A stretch of 64,000 bases of DNA, taken from positions 124,001-188,000 of the forward strand of contig CAJUCN010000004.1 in NCBI GenBank assembly GCA_910585005.1. Reading direction: 5' to 3'. The stretch is from an uncultured Lachnospiraceae bacterium (GTDB lineage: Bacteria; Bacillota; Clostridia; Lachnospirales; Lachnospiraceae). The notes below the pieces were generated by a model. That model ran no database searches, was not told the DNA's origin, and saw nothing but the letters and a program-made list of their open reading frames with translations. The stretch's first letter is position 1; the number at the start of each line of letters is the position of its first letter. This document shows, piece after piece, positions 17,717 to 25,905 of this stretch. Both the position numbers and the translations under genes were made by a program.

Positions 17717-18850
17717 ATGAATAGGCAACTGCTCCATACCCCGGAAGGTGTCCGGGATATATACGGAAAAGAATATGCCCAAAAGCTGGAAACGGAAAAT
17801 GCAGTCCGAAGGCAGTTTAACTTATATGGTTATCAGGATATCCAAACGCCTACGTTCGAGTTTTTTGATGTATTTTCAAAGGAAATAGGAACAACACCGT
17901 CCAGGGAATTGTATAAATTTTTTGATAAGGAAGGAAATACTTTGGCGCTTCGTCCGGATTTCACTCCATCCATGGCAAGATGTGCCGCAAAATACTTTAT
18001 GGATGAAAGCATCCCTATCCGCTTTTGTTATTTAGGGAACACGTTTACCAATACCAATAGCTTGCAGGGGAAACTAAAGGAAGTCACGCAGATGGGCGCC
18101 GAGCTGATCAACGATGAAAGTGTCCAGGCGGATGGGGAAATGATCGCTATGGCGGTGGAAGCGCTGTTGGAAACAGGTCTTAAGGATTTTCAGGTAAGCA
18201 TCGGCCAGGTGGAATATTTTAAGGGAATCTGCGAGCAGGCAGGGATTACGGAAGATACAGAGCTAGAACTTCGGAAACTGATTTCCGGCAAGAATATTTT
18301 TGGAGCCGGGGAACTTTTGAGGCAAAAAGGAACCGGGACTGCAGAAAGGGATTTACTCTTGAAAGCTTCTGATTGTTTTGGCACGGTGGAAGTTTTGTCT
18401 CAGGCAAAAACGCCCGGGCTAAATAAACGTTCCCTTGCTGCGATCGGGCGTCTTGAAACCTTGTACCAGGTTCTTTGTGCGTATGGGGTGGAAAAATACG
18501 TCTCCTTTGACCTGGGAATGCTTAGTAAATATAATTATTACACAGGAGTGATCTTTAAAGTCTATACTTACGGGGTAGGCGATGCCATTGCCAAGGGTGG
18601 CAGGTATGACCAGCTTTTGGGGCATTTCGGGAAGAATGCGCCTGCAATTGGTTTTGTTGTGGTGGTAGACGATCTGCTGCTGGCTTTAGAACGCCAACAG
18701 CATGGGGCCGTGACAGAAAGTGAGATTACTACTATTACCTACGGCGAGGGCAGTTATGAAAGCAAGTTGTCTGAAGTAAAGGAACTCCGCAAAAAGGGAG
18801 TGAGGGCGGTATTAGTCCCGGAAAGAGAAAAGGAGCATGGAAATAAGTGA
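17717..18850 (+). CDS. hisZ: ATP phosphoribosyltransferase regulatory subunit HisZ
   Basis: A 377-residue histidyl-tRNA-synthetase-like protein without tRNA charging function. It forms a hetero-octamer with short-form HisG and is needed for its activity and histidine feedback. Class II synthetase features are visible (LHTPEGVRDIYG, LRPDFTPSMARCAA, FCYLGNTF, KGGRYDQLLGHFG). The anticodon-binding domain of true HisRS is missing, which separates HisZ from HisS. It is the first gene of the his operon. Its stop overlaps the GTG start of hisG (GTGA), so the two subunits are translationally coupled. Confidence 0.94.
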   Translation: MNRQLLHTPEGVRDIYGKEYAQKLETENAVRRQFNLYGYQDIQTPTFEFFDVFSKEIGTTPSRELYKFFDKEGNTLALRPDFTPSMARCAAKYFMDESIPIRFCYLGNTFTNTNSLQGKLKEVTQMGAELINDESVQADGEMIAMAVEALLETGLKDFQVSIGQVEYFKGICEQAGITEDTELELRKLISGKNIFGAGELLRQKGTGTAERDLLLKASDCFGTVEVLSQAKTPGLNKRSLAAIGRLETLYQVLCAYGVEKYVSFDLGMLSKYNYYTGVIFKVYTYGVGDAIAKGGRYDQLLGHFGKNAPAIGFVVVVDDLLLALERQQHGAVTESEITTITYGEGSYESKLSEVKELRKKGVRAVLVPEREKEHGNK

Positions 18851-19506
18851 GTAATGACAGATATTTGACCTTTGCTTTGGGCAAGGGAAGGCTTGCAAAC
18901 AAAACATTAGAGCTTTTAGAACAGATAGGGATCACTTGTGAGGAAATGAAAGATAAAAATTCCCGGAAACTGGTCTTTGTCAATGAAGATATGAAATTAA
19001 GGTTTTTTTTATCCAAAGGGCCAGATGTTCCTACCTATGTGGAATATGGTGCGGCGGATATTGGCGTGGTGGGAAAAGATACGATCATGGAGGAAAACCG
19101 GCGGGTTTATGAAGTGCTTGACCTGGGATTTGGGAAATGCCGTATGTGTGTCTGCGGGCCAGCTAAAGCAGAAGAACTTTTAAGACATCATGAACGGATC
19201 AGAGTAGCGACGAAATATCCGTTGATCGCAAGGGACTATTTCTATAATAAAAAACACCAGACAGTGGATATCATCAAATTAAACGGTTCCGTGGAGTTAG
19301 GCCCGATTGTGGGATTGTCAGATGTGATTGTCGATATTGTGGAAACCGGATCAACCCTTAAGGAAAATGGTCTAAAGGTACTTGAGGAGATCTGCCCTCT
19401 CTCGGCAAGGATGATCGTAAACCAAGTGAGTATGCAGATGGAAACGGAACGGATCAGGACATTAATCGCCAAGTTAAAAGAATTGTGCCAGGAAGGGAGT
19501 AATTAA
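18847..19506 (+). CDS. hisG: ATP phosphoribosyltransferase, short form (HisG-S)
   Basis: A 219-residue catalytic subunit that joins ATP and PRPP in the first step of histidine synthesis. The length and the absence of the C-terminal regulatory domain mark it as the short form, which depends on HisZ. Motifs include LTFALGKGRLANKTLELL at the N terminus, GAADIGVVGKDTI, and DVIVDIVETGSTLKENGL (the PRPP-binding segment). The start GTG 18847 overlaps the hisZ stop. hisD follows immediately. Confidence 0.95.
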   Translation: MSNDRYLTFALGKGRLANKTLELLEQIGITCEEMKDKNSRKLVFVNEDMKLRFFLSKGPDVPTYVEYGAADIGVVGKDTIMEENRRVYEVLDLGFGKCRMCVCGPAKAEELLRHHERIRVATKYPLIARDYFYNKKHQTVDIIKLNGSVELGPIVGLSDVIVDIVETGSTLKENGLKVLEEICPLSARMIVNQVSMQMETERIRTLIAKLKELCQEGSN

Positions 19507-20796
19507 ATGCGTATTATAGAATTAACAGAAGAAACCAGGAGTAATCTTTTGGATAGCTTATTAAAAAGAAGCCCAAACAGCTATGGGCAATATGAACAGA
19601 CGGTAAATGAGATCGTAGCAAGCGTGCGTGAAGAAAAAGACAAGGCGTTGTTTGCACTGACTCAAAAATTTGATCAATGTGATATCAACAGGGAAAATAT
19701 CCGGGTGACCAAGGAGGAGATTGCAAAGGCTTATACCCAGATTGATCCGGAATTTGTAACGGTCATGAAACATTCTGCCGCTAACATTACGGCATTCCAT
19801 GAGAAACAAATGCATAACAGTTGGATTCTTCCCAAAGAGGATGGGACAATTCTCGGGCAAAAGATTACTCCCATTGAAATTTCCGGAGTCTATGTTCCAG
19901 GAGGAAAGGCGGCATACCCTTCCAGTGTGCTTATGAACGTTCTTCCTGCAAAAGTGGCAGGGGTATCACGCATTATTATGACAACGCCTCCTGATGCTTC
20001 CGGGGAAATTAACCCGGGAACACTGGTAGCGGCGGATATTGCAGGCGTTGATGAAATTTACAAGGCAGGCGGCGCACAGGCAATCGCTGCCATGGCTTTT
20101 GGAACGGAAAGCATTCCTAAGGTGGATAAGATCACCGGACCTGGGAATATTTTTGTAGCTCTGGCGAAAAAGGCATGTTTCGGTCATGTGAGCATTGATT
20201 CCATTGCAGGCCCCAGCGAGATTTTGGTTCTTGCTGATGAAACAGCCAATCCAAGATATGTGGCGGCTGATCTTTTATCCCAAGCGGAACATGATGAGCT
20301 GGCAAGCGCTATTTTGATCACGACAAGCAGAGAACTTGCCCAAAAAGTGTCCAAGGAGACAGAGCGATTCATTTCCCAGCTTTCACGCGGAGATATCATA
20401 TCCAAGTCATTAGAAAATTATGGATATATTTTGGTGGCGGAGAATATGGAACAGGCTGTGGAAGCTGCCAATGAGATTGCATCTGAGCATTTGGAGATTT
20501 TAACTGCTGATCCCTATCAGGTTATGACCAAGATCAAACATGCAGGAGCTATTTTTCTTGGAGAATACTCTTCGGAACCTCTTGGGGATTATTTTGCAGG
20601 CCCGAACCATATATTACCAACCAACGGGACAGCACGGTTCTTTTCTCCTTTAAATGTGGACGATTTTCTGAAAAAGACAAGCATTATCTCTTATTCCAGA
20701 GATGCCCTTTCAAAAGTGCATAAGGAAATAGAATTGTTTGCCGAAAAAGAAGGCTTGACGGCGCATGCAAACTCCATTAAAGTAAGGTTTGAGTAG
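19507..20796 (+). CDS. hisD: Histidinol dehydrogenase HisD
   Basis: A 429-residue NAD-dependent enzyme that performs the last two oxidations, histidinol to histidinal to histidine. The segment VPGGKAAYPSSVLMN, the NAD-binding region GPGNIFVALAKK, GPSEILVLADE, the zinc-site region LLSQAEHDELASA, and EHLEI and FAGPNHILPT are all present. Length and order match the family. It begins one base after the hisG stop, so it is firmly within the operon, and hisB follows after 16 bp. Confidence 0.97.
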   Translation: MRIIELTEETRSNLLDSLLKRSPNSYGQYEQTVNEIVASVREEKDKALFALTQKFDQCDINRENIRVTKEEIAKAYTQIDPEFVTVMKHSAANITAFHEKQMHNSWILPKEDGTILGQKITPIEISGVYVPGGKAAYPSSVLMNVLPAKVAGVSRIIMTTPPDASGEINPGTLVAADIAGVDEIYKAGGAQAIAAMAFGTESIPKVDKITGPGNIFVALAKKACFGHVSIDSIAGPSEILVLADETANPRYVAADLLSQAEHDELASAILITTSRELAQKVSKETERFISQLSRGDIISKSLENYGYILVAENMEQAVEAANEIASEHLEILTADPYQVMTKIKHAGAIFLGEYSSEPLGDYFAGPNHILPTNGTARFFSPLNVDDFLKKTSIISYSRDALSKVHKEIELFAEKEGLTAHANSIKVRFE

Positions 20797-20812
20797 GCGG
20801 AAAGGGTAAGTT

Positions 20813-21406
20813 ATGATGATAGAACGAAGCGCAGAGATTACCAGAACAACCAAAGAGACTGATATTACCGTAAATTTGAAATTAGATGGCAGCGGCCAAA
20901 GCCGCATAGAGACAGGAATCGGTTTTTTTGATCATATGCTTGAGGGGTTTGCAAAGCATGGTTTTTTTGATTTGGCTGTACGGGTCAAAGGAGATCTTCA
21001 TGTAGACGCACACCACAGTGTGGAAGATTGCGGGATCGTCTTAGGCACGGCAATACGTCAGGCGTTAGGGGACAAGGCTGGAATAAAGCGCTACGGTTCC
21101 TGTATTCTGCCCATGGATGATGCCCTTTGTATGTGCACGGTGGATCTATGCGGAAGGCCATATTTTGTTTTTGACTGCCAGTTTCCGGCAGAAAAAGCCG
21201 GTTACCTGGATACAGAATTAGTTCGGGAGTTTTTTTATGCCATTTCTTATACCTGCGGGATGAATTTGCATATGAAAATGCTTTCCGGCATCAACACCCA
21301 CCATATGATTGAGGCAATCTTTAAATCCTTTGGGAGAGCGCTTGATGAGGCGGCAGGTAAAGACGACAGGATCAAAGATGTTCTGAGTACAAAAGGAAGT
21401 TTATAA
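20813..21406 (+). CDS. hisB: Imidazoleglycerol-phosphate dehydratase HisB
   Basis: A 197-residue monofunctional dehydratase with no N-terminal phosphatase domain. The manganese-binding repeats are visible: GFFDHMLEGFAKH and DAHHSVEDCGIVLG in the first half, and the matching NTHHMIEAIFKSFGRAL motif (the second HHxxE) near the C terminus. It dehydrates imidazoleglycerol phosphate to imidazoleacetol phosphate. Two adjacent ATG codons open the frame and either could be used. It sits between hisD and the fused hisIE. Confidence 0.96.
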   Translation: MMIERSAEITRTTKETDITVNLKLDGSGQSRIETGIGFFDHMLEGFAKHGFFDLAVRVKGDLHVDAHHSVEDCGIVLGTAIRQALGDKAGIKRYGSCILPMDDALCMCTVDLCGRPYFVFDCQFPAEKAGYLDTELVREFFYAISYTCGMNLHMKMLSGINTHHMIEAIFKSFGRALDEAAGKDDRIKDVLSTKGSL

Positions 21407-21455
21407 AATATACACAAGAATACCTCCGGAAGGGAATTTCCAAAAGGACAAAATC

Positions 21456-22742
21456 ATGAATACATATAAAAAATTTATTCCATGTATCTACTTAAAAAAT
21501 AAGAAAGCTGTTGCAGGATTCCGGGATGAGACTATAGTCAGCGAAGACCCGGTATCTCTTGCACAAACTTATGGTGAAAATAATGCGGATGAGCTATTGG
21601 TTTTTGACCTTTCCGAAGGAGATGAAGACCATGAGCAGGCGCTTGATGTGATCAAGGATATCTGCAAAAAAGCCCATATTCCAGTAACCGGAGCCGGAAA
21701 TGTAAAGCGCATGGAGGATATAAAAAAACTGCTTTATGCAGGATGTGCCAAAGCGGTCTTAAATTATTCCAAAGAAGGAAATGTGGAGATTACCAAAGAA
21801 GTATCCCAAAAATTTGGAAAGGAAAAGATTGCCGCCTGCATAGTACAGGCTTCTGAGATAGAAACAAATGCCCCCATATTGGAAGAGTATGTCAGTGAAG
21901 TGATCCTGCTTGGCGAAAAGACGATAAAACAGGCAATGGAGATCTCAGGAATTCCTCTTATTGTTACCTTGCCGGAGGTTTCTCTTGACAAGATCATTGA
22001 ACTATTGTCTTTCCCTGTTATATGCGGAGTTACGGGGCCGGCAATCAATGCAAATGTAAAGGAACTGACGGATATTAAGGATCTGTGTGCAGGAAATGGG
22101 GTTCTGGTCCATACTTTTGAGCCGCAAATCAAGTGGGAAGAGCTGAAAGTCAATTCCGAGGGACTTGTTCCTGTGGTAGTCCAGGATTATAAGACACAGG
22201 AAGTCCTCATGCTGGCCTATATGAATAAGGCAGCCTATCTTCACACCTTAAAGAGTGGGCAGATGACTTATTACAGCAGGAGCCGCAAGGAACAATGGAT
22301 TAAGGGAGAAACCAGCGGACATTTTCAATATGTAAAAGAGATGCAGGCGGATTGTGATAAAGATACCATCTTAGCCAAGGTAGAGCAGATAGGCGCTGCC
22401 TGCCACACTGGAAATTATAGTTGTTTCTTTCATGAGATCATGAAGAAAGAATATGAGGAGACAAATCCGCTTATGGTCTTTGAAACGGTTCTTGGCATCA
22501 TCAAAGACAGAAAGCTCCATCCGAAAGAAGGCTCTTACACGAATTACCTTTTTGATAAAGGGATTGATAAGATTTTAAAAAAATTGGGAGAAGAGGCAAC
22601 GGAGATTGTGATAGCTGCGAAAAACCCTAATGCCAATGAAGTGAAATATGAGATTGCCGATTTCTTATACCATATGATGGTGTTGATGGTGGAAAAGGGA
22701 GTTACTTGGGAGGAGATCACGGACGAGTTGGACAAAAGATAA
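21456..22742 (+). CDS. hisI: HisF/HisA-like degenerate barrel fused to phosphoribosyl-AMP cyclohydrolase and phosphoribosyl-ATP pyrophosphatase (HisIE)
   Basis: A 428-residue fusion. Residues about 1-222 look like a HisF/HisA half-barrel protein (FIPCIYLKNKKAVAGF, TGAGNVKRMEDIKKLL, AGCAKAVLN), but the two catalytic aspartates of HisF appear to be lost: the first aligns with Tyr12 and the second with Val130. Residues about 226-328 are HisI, with WIKGETSG (281-288), ADCDKD (Cys300) and ACHTG..SC (Cys316, Cys323). Residues about 338-428 are HisE (LGEEATEIVIAAKN, YEIADFLYHMMVLM). HisI and HisE carry out steps two and three of the pathway. The barrel is probably non-catalytic. hisA, hisH, hisF and hisC are not in the window. 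Confidence 0.88.
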   Translation: MNTYKKFIPCIYLKNKKAVAGFRDETIVSEDPVSLAQTYGENNADELLVFDLSEGDEDHEQALDVIKDICKKAHIPVTGAGNVKRMEDIKKLLYAGCAKAVLNYSKEGNVEITKEVSQKFGKEKIAACIVQASEIETNAPILEEYVSEVILLGEKTIKQAMEISGIPLIVTLPEVSLDKIIELLSFPVICGVTGPAINANVKELTDIKDLCAGNGVLVHTFEPQIKWEELKVNSEGLVPVVVQDYKTQEVLMLAYMNKAAYLHTLKSGQMTYYSRSRKEQWIKGETSGHFQYVKEMQADCDKDTILAKVEQIGAACHTGNYSCFFHEIMKKEYEETNPLMVFETVLGIIKDRKLHPKEGSYTNYLFDKGIDKILKKLGEEATEIVIAAKNPNANEVKYEIADFLYHMMVLMVEKGVTWEEITDELDKR

Positions 22743-22748
22743 AATCAG

Positions 22749-22787
22749 AAATATGCAGAGTATATTTAGTATATGCTCTGCATATTT
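22749..22787 (+). terminator. Terminator of the his operon
   Basis: A 17-bp stem (AAATATGCAGAGTATAT with its complement, one G-T pair) encloses a 5-nt loop and starts a few bases after the hisIE stop. The right arm ends in TTT, but there is no long U-tract. Confidence 0.7.
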
Positions 22788-22820
22788 ATGTTGTGACAGG
22801 AAATGGGGAGAACTATGTGA

Positions 22821-23210
22821 ATGAGTAAAGTGAGCGCTGACAAAAAACTGGAATTGATACGCACCATAAGGATGCAGAATCAATACAACAGGCAGCTTTT
22901 TAAATCCAGGGAAAATTTGATTTATTCGGATGAACCATCGGCAAGGCATGGGGAAATCTATGGGTTGGAATCTATGTCTTATCCGGTAAGCCAGCCTTCC
23001 GGGATCAGTGGGGAGAACGATAAGCAAGGGGCGGGAAGCGGGATGTTAAAGGGTTTCCGTCTGCGCTTTGCGATTGCAATGGGGATTTTTCTTGCCTTTG
23101 TTTACTGTGATATTCAAAATATCAAAATTGGTTCTGTGACTTCCGGCGATTTATACCGGATCATCAATGAAAATGAGATGATTCCCTGGTTGGCCAATCT
23201 GATAAAATAG
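22821..23210 (+). CDS. Small membrane protein of unknown function
   Basis: A 129-residue protein that I do not recognise. A charged N-terminal region (residues 1-75, with RTIRMQNQYNRQLFKSRENL) is followed by one hydrophobic helix (about 84-100) and a short tail ending in MIPWLANLIK. The likely topology is a cytoplasmic N terminus and an outward C terminus. It has GGGGAGAA upstream of ATG 22821. It is isolated between the his terminator and the promoter of the next operon, so it may be a single-gene unit. Confidence 0.6.
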   Translation: MSKVSADKKLELIRTIRMQNQYNRQLFKSRENLIYSDEPSARHGEIYGLESMSYPVSQPSGISGENDKQGAGSGMLKGFRLRFAIAMGIFLAFVYCDIQNIKIGSVTSGDLYRIINENEMIPWLANLIK

Positions 23211-23213
23211 TCC

Positions 23214-23243
23214 TTGCAATGGGGATTTAGAACCCCGTATAAT
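23214..23243 (+). promoter_or_regulatory. Sigma-A promoter of the radical SAM / RNase G operon
   Basis: TTGCAA (23214-23219) and TATAAT (23238-23243) are separated by 18 bp. The spacer contains a GGGG...CCCC inverted repeat. The leader to the first gene is about 50 nt. Confidence 0.7.
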
Positions 23244-23302
23244 GAATATGGCGTTGTCAGGCCACAAATAATTTTGCAGACTAGAAAATATGGAGAAATA
23301 AA

Positions 23303-25180
23303 ATGAGAAAATTAGCACTAGGGGATGAAATCCTGATGCAGGTGGAAAAGCCTGCAAGATATATCGGGAATGAAGTAAATGCCGTGATGAAGGAGAAGGA
23401 ACAGGTAGATATCCGCTTTGCGATGTGTTTTCCCGATGTTTATGAAATAGGAATGTCCCATTTGGGCATACAGATCATTTATGATATGTTTAACCAGTTT
23501 GAGGATGTATGGTGTGAGAGAGTCTATTCTCCGTGGGTAGACCTGGACCAGATCATGCGTAGGGGGCAGATTCCTTTGTTTGCATTGGAATCCCAGGAGC
23601 CAGTGAAAATTTTTGACTTTTTGGGAATTACGATCCAATATGAAATGTGCTACACCAATATTTTGCAGATTCTTGATCTTTCACAGATTCCACTGTTGTC
23701 CAAAGACCGTGAATGGGGAGATCCTATTGTGATTGGCGGAGGCCCTTGCAGCTATAATCCGGAACCAATTTGTGACTTTTTTGATCTTTTTTATATTGGG
23801 GAGGCGGAAACGCGTTACAGGGAGCTTTTTGACCTTTATAAGAACTGCCGGAAGGAAAACGATTCCAGAAAGGATTTCCTGATAAAAGCGTCCCGGATTC
23901 CTGGAATATATGTACCCTCACTTTATGAGGTCCATTATAAAGAAGACGGAACCATAAAAGAACGGGTAATTTTGGAAGACGGGGCGCCGGAGACTATTGT
24001 GAAGGAACTGGTGACCGATATTTCAAACACTTATTATCCGGAAAAACCGCTTGTCCCATTCCTTAAAGTCACCCAGGACCGGGTGGTGCTGGAGATCCAA
24101 AGAGGATGTATCAGGGGATGCCGTTTTTGCCAGGCGGGACAGTTATATCGTCCAGTAAGGGAAAGAAGCCTGGAAATGTTAAAAAACTGTGCTGTTGCGA
24201 TGCTGAAAAATACTGGCCATGAGGAAATATCTTTAAGTTCCTTAAGTTCCAGTGATTATACATGGCTACCGGAACTTTTAGACTTTTTAATCGAAAAATG
24301 CGGAGAGCAAAAGGTCAACATCTCTCTGCCATCACTGCGTATAGATGCTTTTTCACTGGATGTGATGAACAAAATACAGGATGTAAAAAAAAGCAGCCTT
24401 ACCTTTGCGCCGGAAGCCGGAAGCCAGCGGCTTAGGGATGTGATCAATAAAGGTTTGACGAAAGAAGTGATCTTAGACGGCGCAAGAATGGCGTTTGAAG
24501 GCGGCTGGACCAGAGTAAAACTTTACTTTATGCTTGGCCTTCCGACAGAAACGGAAGAGGATATTGAAGGAATCGCTGCATTGTGTAATCAGATCGCAGC
24601 AGTCTTTTATGAGACAGTCCCCAAGGAAAAGCGTACCGGCAGAGTCCAGATTGTTGCCAGCACTTCCTTCTTTATTCCCAAGCCTTTTACACCCTTCCAA
24701 TGGGCATCCCAGTGTACCAAGGAAGAATTTCTTCATAAGGCTTACCTGACCAGGAATGCTATTTCAGGCCAGTTAAACCAAAAGAGCATTAAATATAACT
24801 GGCACGAGGCTGATGTAAGTGTTTTGGAAGGAATTATGGCAAGAGGTGACAGACGCCTGAATGAAGTGATTTTTCAGGCATATAAAAAAGGCTGTCTGTA
24901 CGATGCATGGAGCGAATATTATAAGAATGATGTTTGGTTTGACACGTTTTCGGAATGTGGCATTGATCCTGCTTTTTACTTTGCAAGACAGCGGACAGAT
25001 GATGAGATCTTTCCTTGGGATTTTATTGACTGTGGGGTGACAAAGTCGTTTTTACTAAAAGAATGGCGTAAAGCAAAAGAAGGGCAGATAACATCTAATT
25101 GTAAAATACAGTGTCAGGGATGCGGGGCTGCCAGGTTCCAAACGGGAATATGTATGGAAAGGACTGCGGAAAAGAAATGA
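23303..25180 (+). CDS. TIGR03960-type B12-binding-domain radical SAM protein
   Basis: A 625-residue protein. The N-terminal part contains a cobalamin-binding-like fold (FAMCFPDVYEIGMSHLG; VIGGGPCSYNPEPICDFFD). The radical SAM motif CxxxCxxC is Cys269, Cys273 and Cys276 in RGCIRGCRFC, followed by SLSSSDYTWLPELLDFL and APEAGSQRLRDVINKG. The family (TIGR03960) occurs next to a TIGR03936 protein and RNase G upstream of rplU in many Clostridia, as here. The substrate is unknown, but the genomic link suggests RNA or ribosome modification. The stop overlaps the next start (ATGA). Confidence 0.9.
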   Translation: MRKLALGDEILMQVEKPARYIGNEVNAVMKEKEQVDIRFAMCFPDVYEIGMSHLGIQIIYDMFNQFEDVWCERVYSPWVDLDQIMRRGQIPLFALESQEPVKIFDFLGITIQYEMCYTNILQILDLSQIPLLSKDREWGDPIVIGGGPCSYNPEPICDFFDLFYIGEAETRYRELFDLYKNCRKENDSRKDFLIKASRIPGIYVPSLYEVHYKEDGTIKERVILEDGAPETIVKELVTDISNTYYPEKPLVPFLKVTQDRVVLEIQRGCIRGCRFCQAGQLYRPVRERSLEMLKNCAVAMLKNTGHEEISLSSLSSSDYTWLPELLDFLIEKCGEQKVNISLPSLRIDAFSLDVMNKIQDVKKSSLTFAPEAGSQRLRDVINKGLTKEVILDGARMAFEGGWTRVKLYFMLGLPTETEEDIEGIAALCNQIAAVFYETVPKEKRTGRVQIVASTSFFIPKPFTPFQWASQCTKEEFLHKAYLTRNAISGQLNQKSIKYNWHEADVSVLEGIMARGDRRLNEVIFQAYKKGCLYDAWSEYYKNDVWFDTFSECGIDPAFYFARQRTDDEIFPWDFIDCGVTKSFLLKEWRKAKEGQITSNCKIQCQGCGAARFQTGICMERTAEKK

Positions 25181-25905
25181 AAGTACGGGTAAAGTTTTCA
25201 AAATACGGCGCGGTGCGGTTTATTGGACATTTGGATGTGATGCGGTATTTTCAAAAGGCGATTCGTCGTGCCGGGATAGATGTGGCTTATTCAGGAGGTT
25301 TCAGTCCCCATCAGATCATGTCCTTTGCAGCGCCTTTGTCTGTGGGGTATACCAGTGAAGGGGAATATTTTGACATAGAAGTGAATAACTATACGGGAAA
25401 AGAGGATTTTTTGCGTCGTCTGCAGACCGCCATGGTAGAAGGAATTGATGTCCTGGATGTTATGCCCCTTCTTTCCGGTGAAGGAAATGCAATGGCAAGC
25501 GTAGCGGCTGCTTCCTATTTAGTTTCTTTCCGGGATGAATCGGTTTTGCCGGTTTTTTGGCAGGAGGAACTGGTGAAATTTTATTCACAGCCGGTTATTT
25601 CGGTAAGGAAAGAGACGAAAAAGGGGGAGAGGGAAATCAATTTAAAGGAAGGCATTTATGAGATGGAGATCCGTCCGGGAATTCCCAAAAAAGGACAGGA
25701 GCAAGTACCGGAAAAAGAAATTTATCTACTTTTAAATGCCAGCAGCGGCGGGAACATCAAACCTTCCTTTGTGGTGGATGTTTTTTTTAAAACCATATCC
25801 TATGAACTGCCTTCTTTTGCACTCCAGGTCCACAGGCTGGATACCATGCAGGATATGGGTTCCAAAGAGAAAAGAAAGCTGGTACCGTTAATATGGGAAA
25901 AATAA
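25177..25905 (+). CDS. TIGR03936 / DUF2344 radical SAM-associated protein
   Basis: A 242-residue protein beginning MKVRVKFSKYGAVRFIGHLDVMRYFQKAIRRAG, the signature of the DUF2344 family that accompanies TIGR03960 radical SAM proteins either as a separate gene or as a C-terminal fusion. SGGFSPHQIMSFAAPLSVGYTSEGEYFDIE is the second conserved block. It presumably works with the preceding enzyme, but the activity is unknown. The start ATG 25177 overlaps the upstream TGA, which supports translational coupling. A longer frame to 25111 exists but lies inside the upstream gene. RNase G overlaps its 3' end by 13 bp. Confidence 0.9.
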   Translation: MKVRVKFSKYGAVRFIGHLDVMRYFQKAIRRAGIDVAYSGGFSPHQIMSFAAPLSVGYTSEGEYFDIEVNNYTGKEDFLRRLQTAMVEGIDVLDVMPLLSGEGNAMASVAAASYLVSFRDESVLPVFWQEELVKFYSQPVISVRKETKKGEREINLKEGIYEMEIRPGIPKKGQEQVPEKEIYLLLNASSGGNIKPSFVVDVFFKTISYELPSFALQVHRLDTMQDMGSKEKRKLVPLIWEK

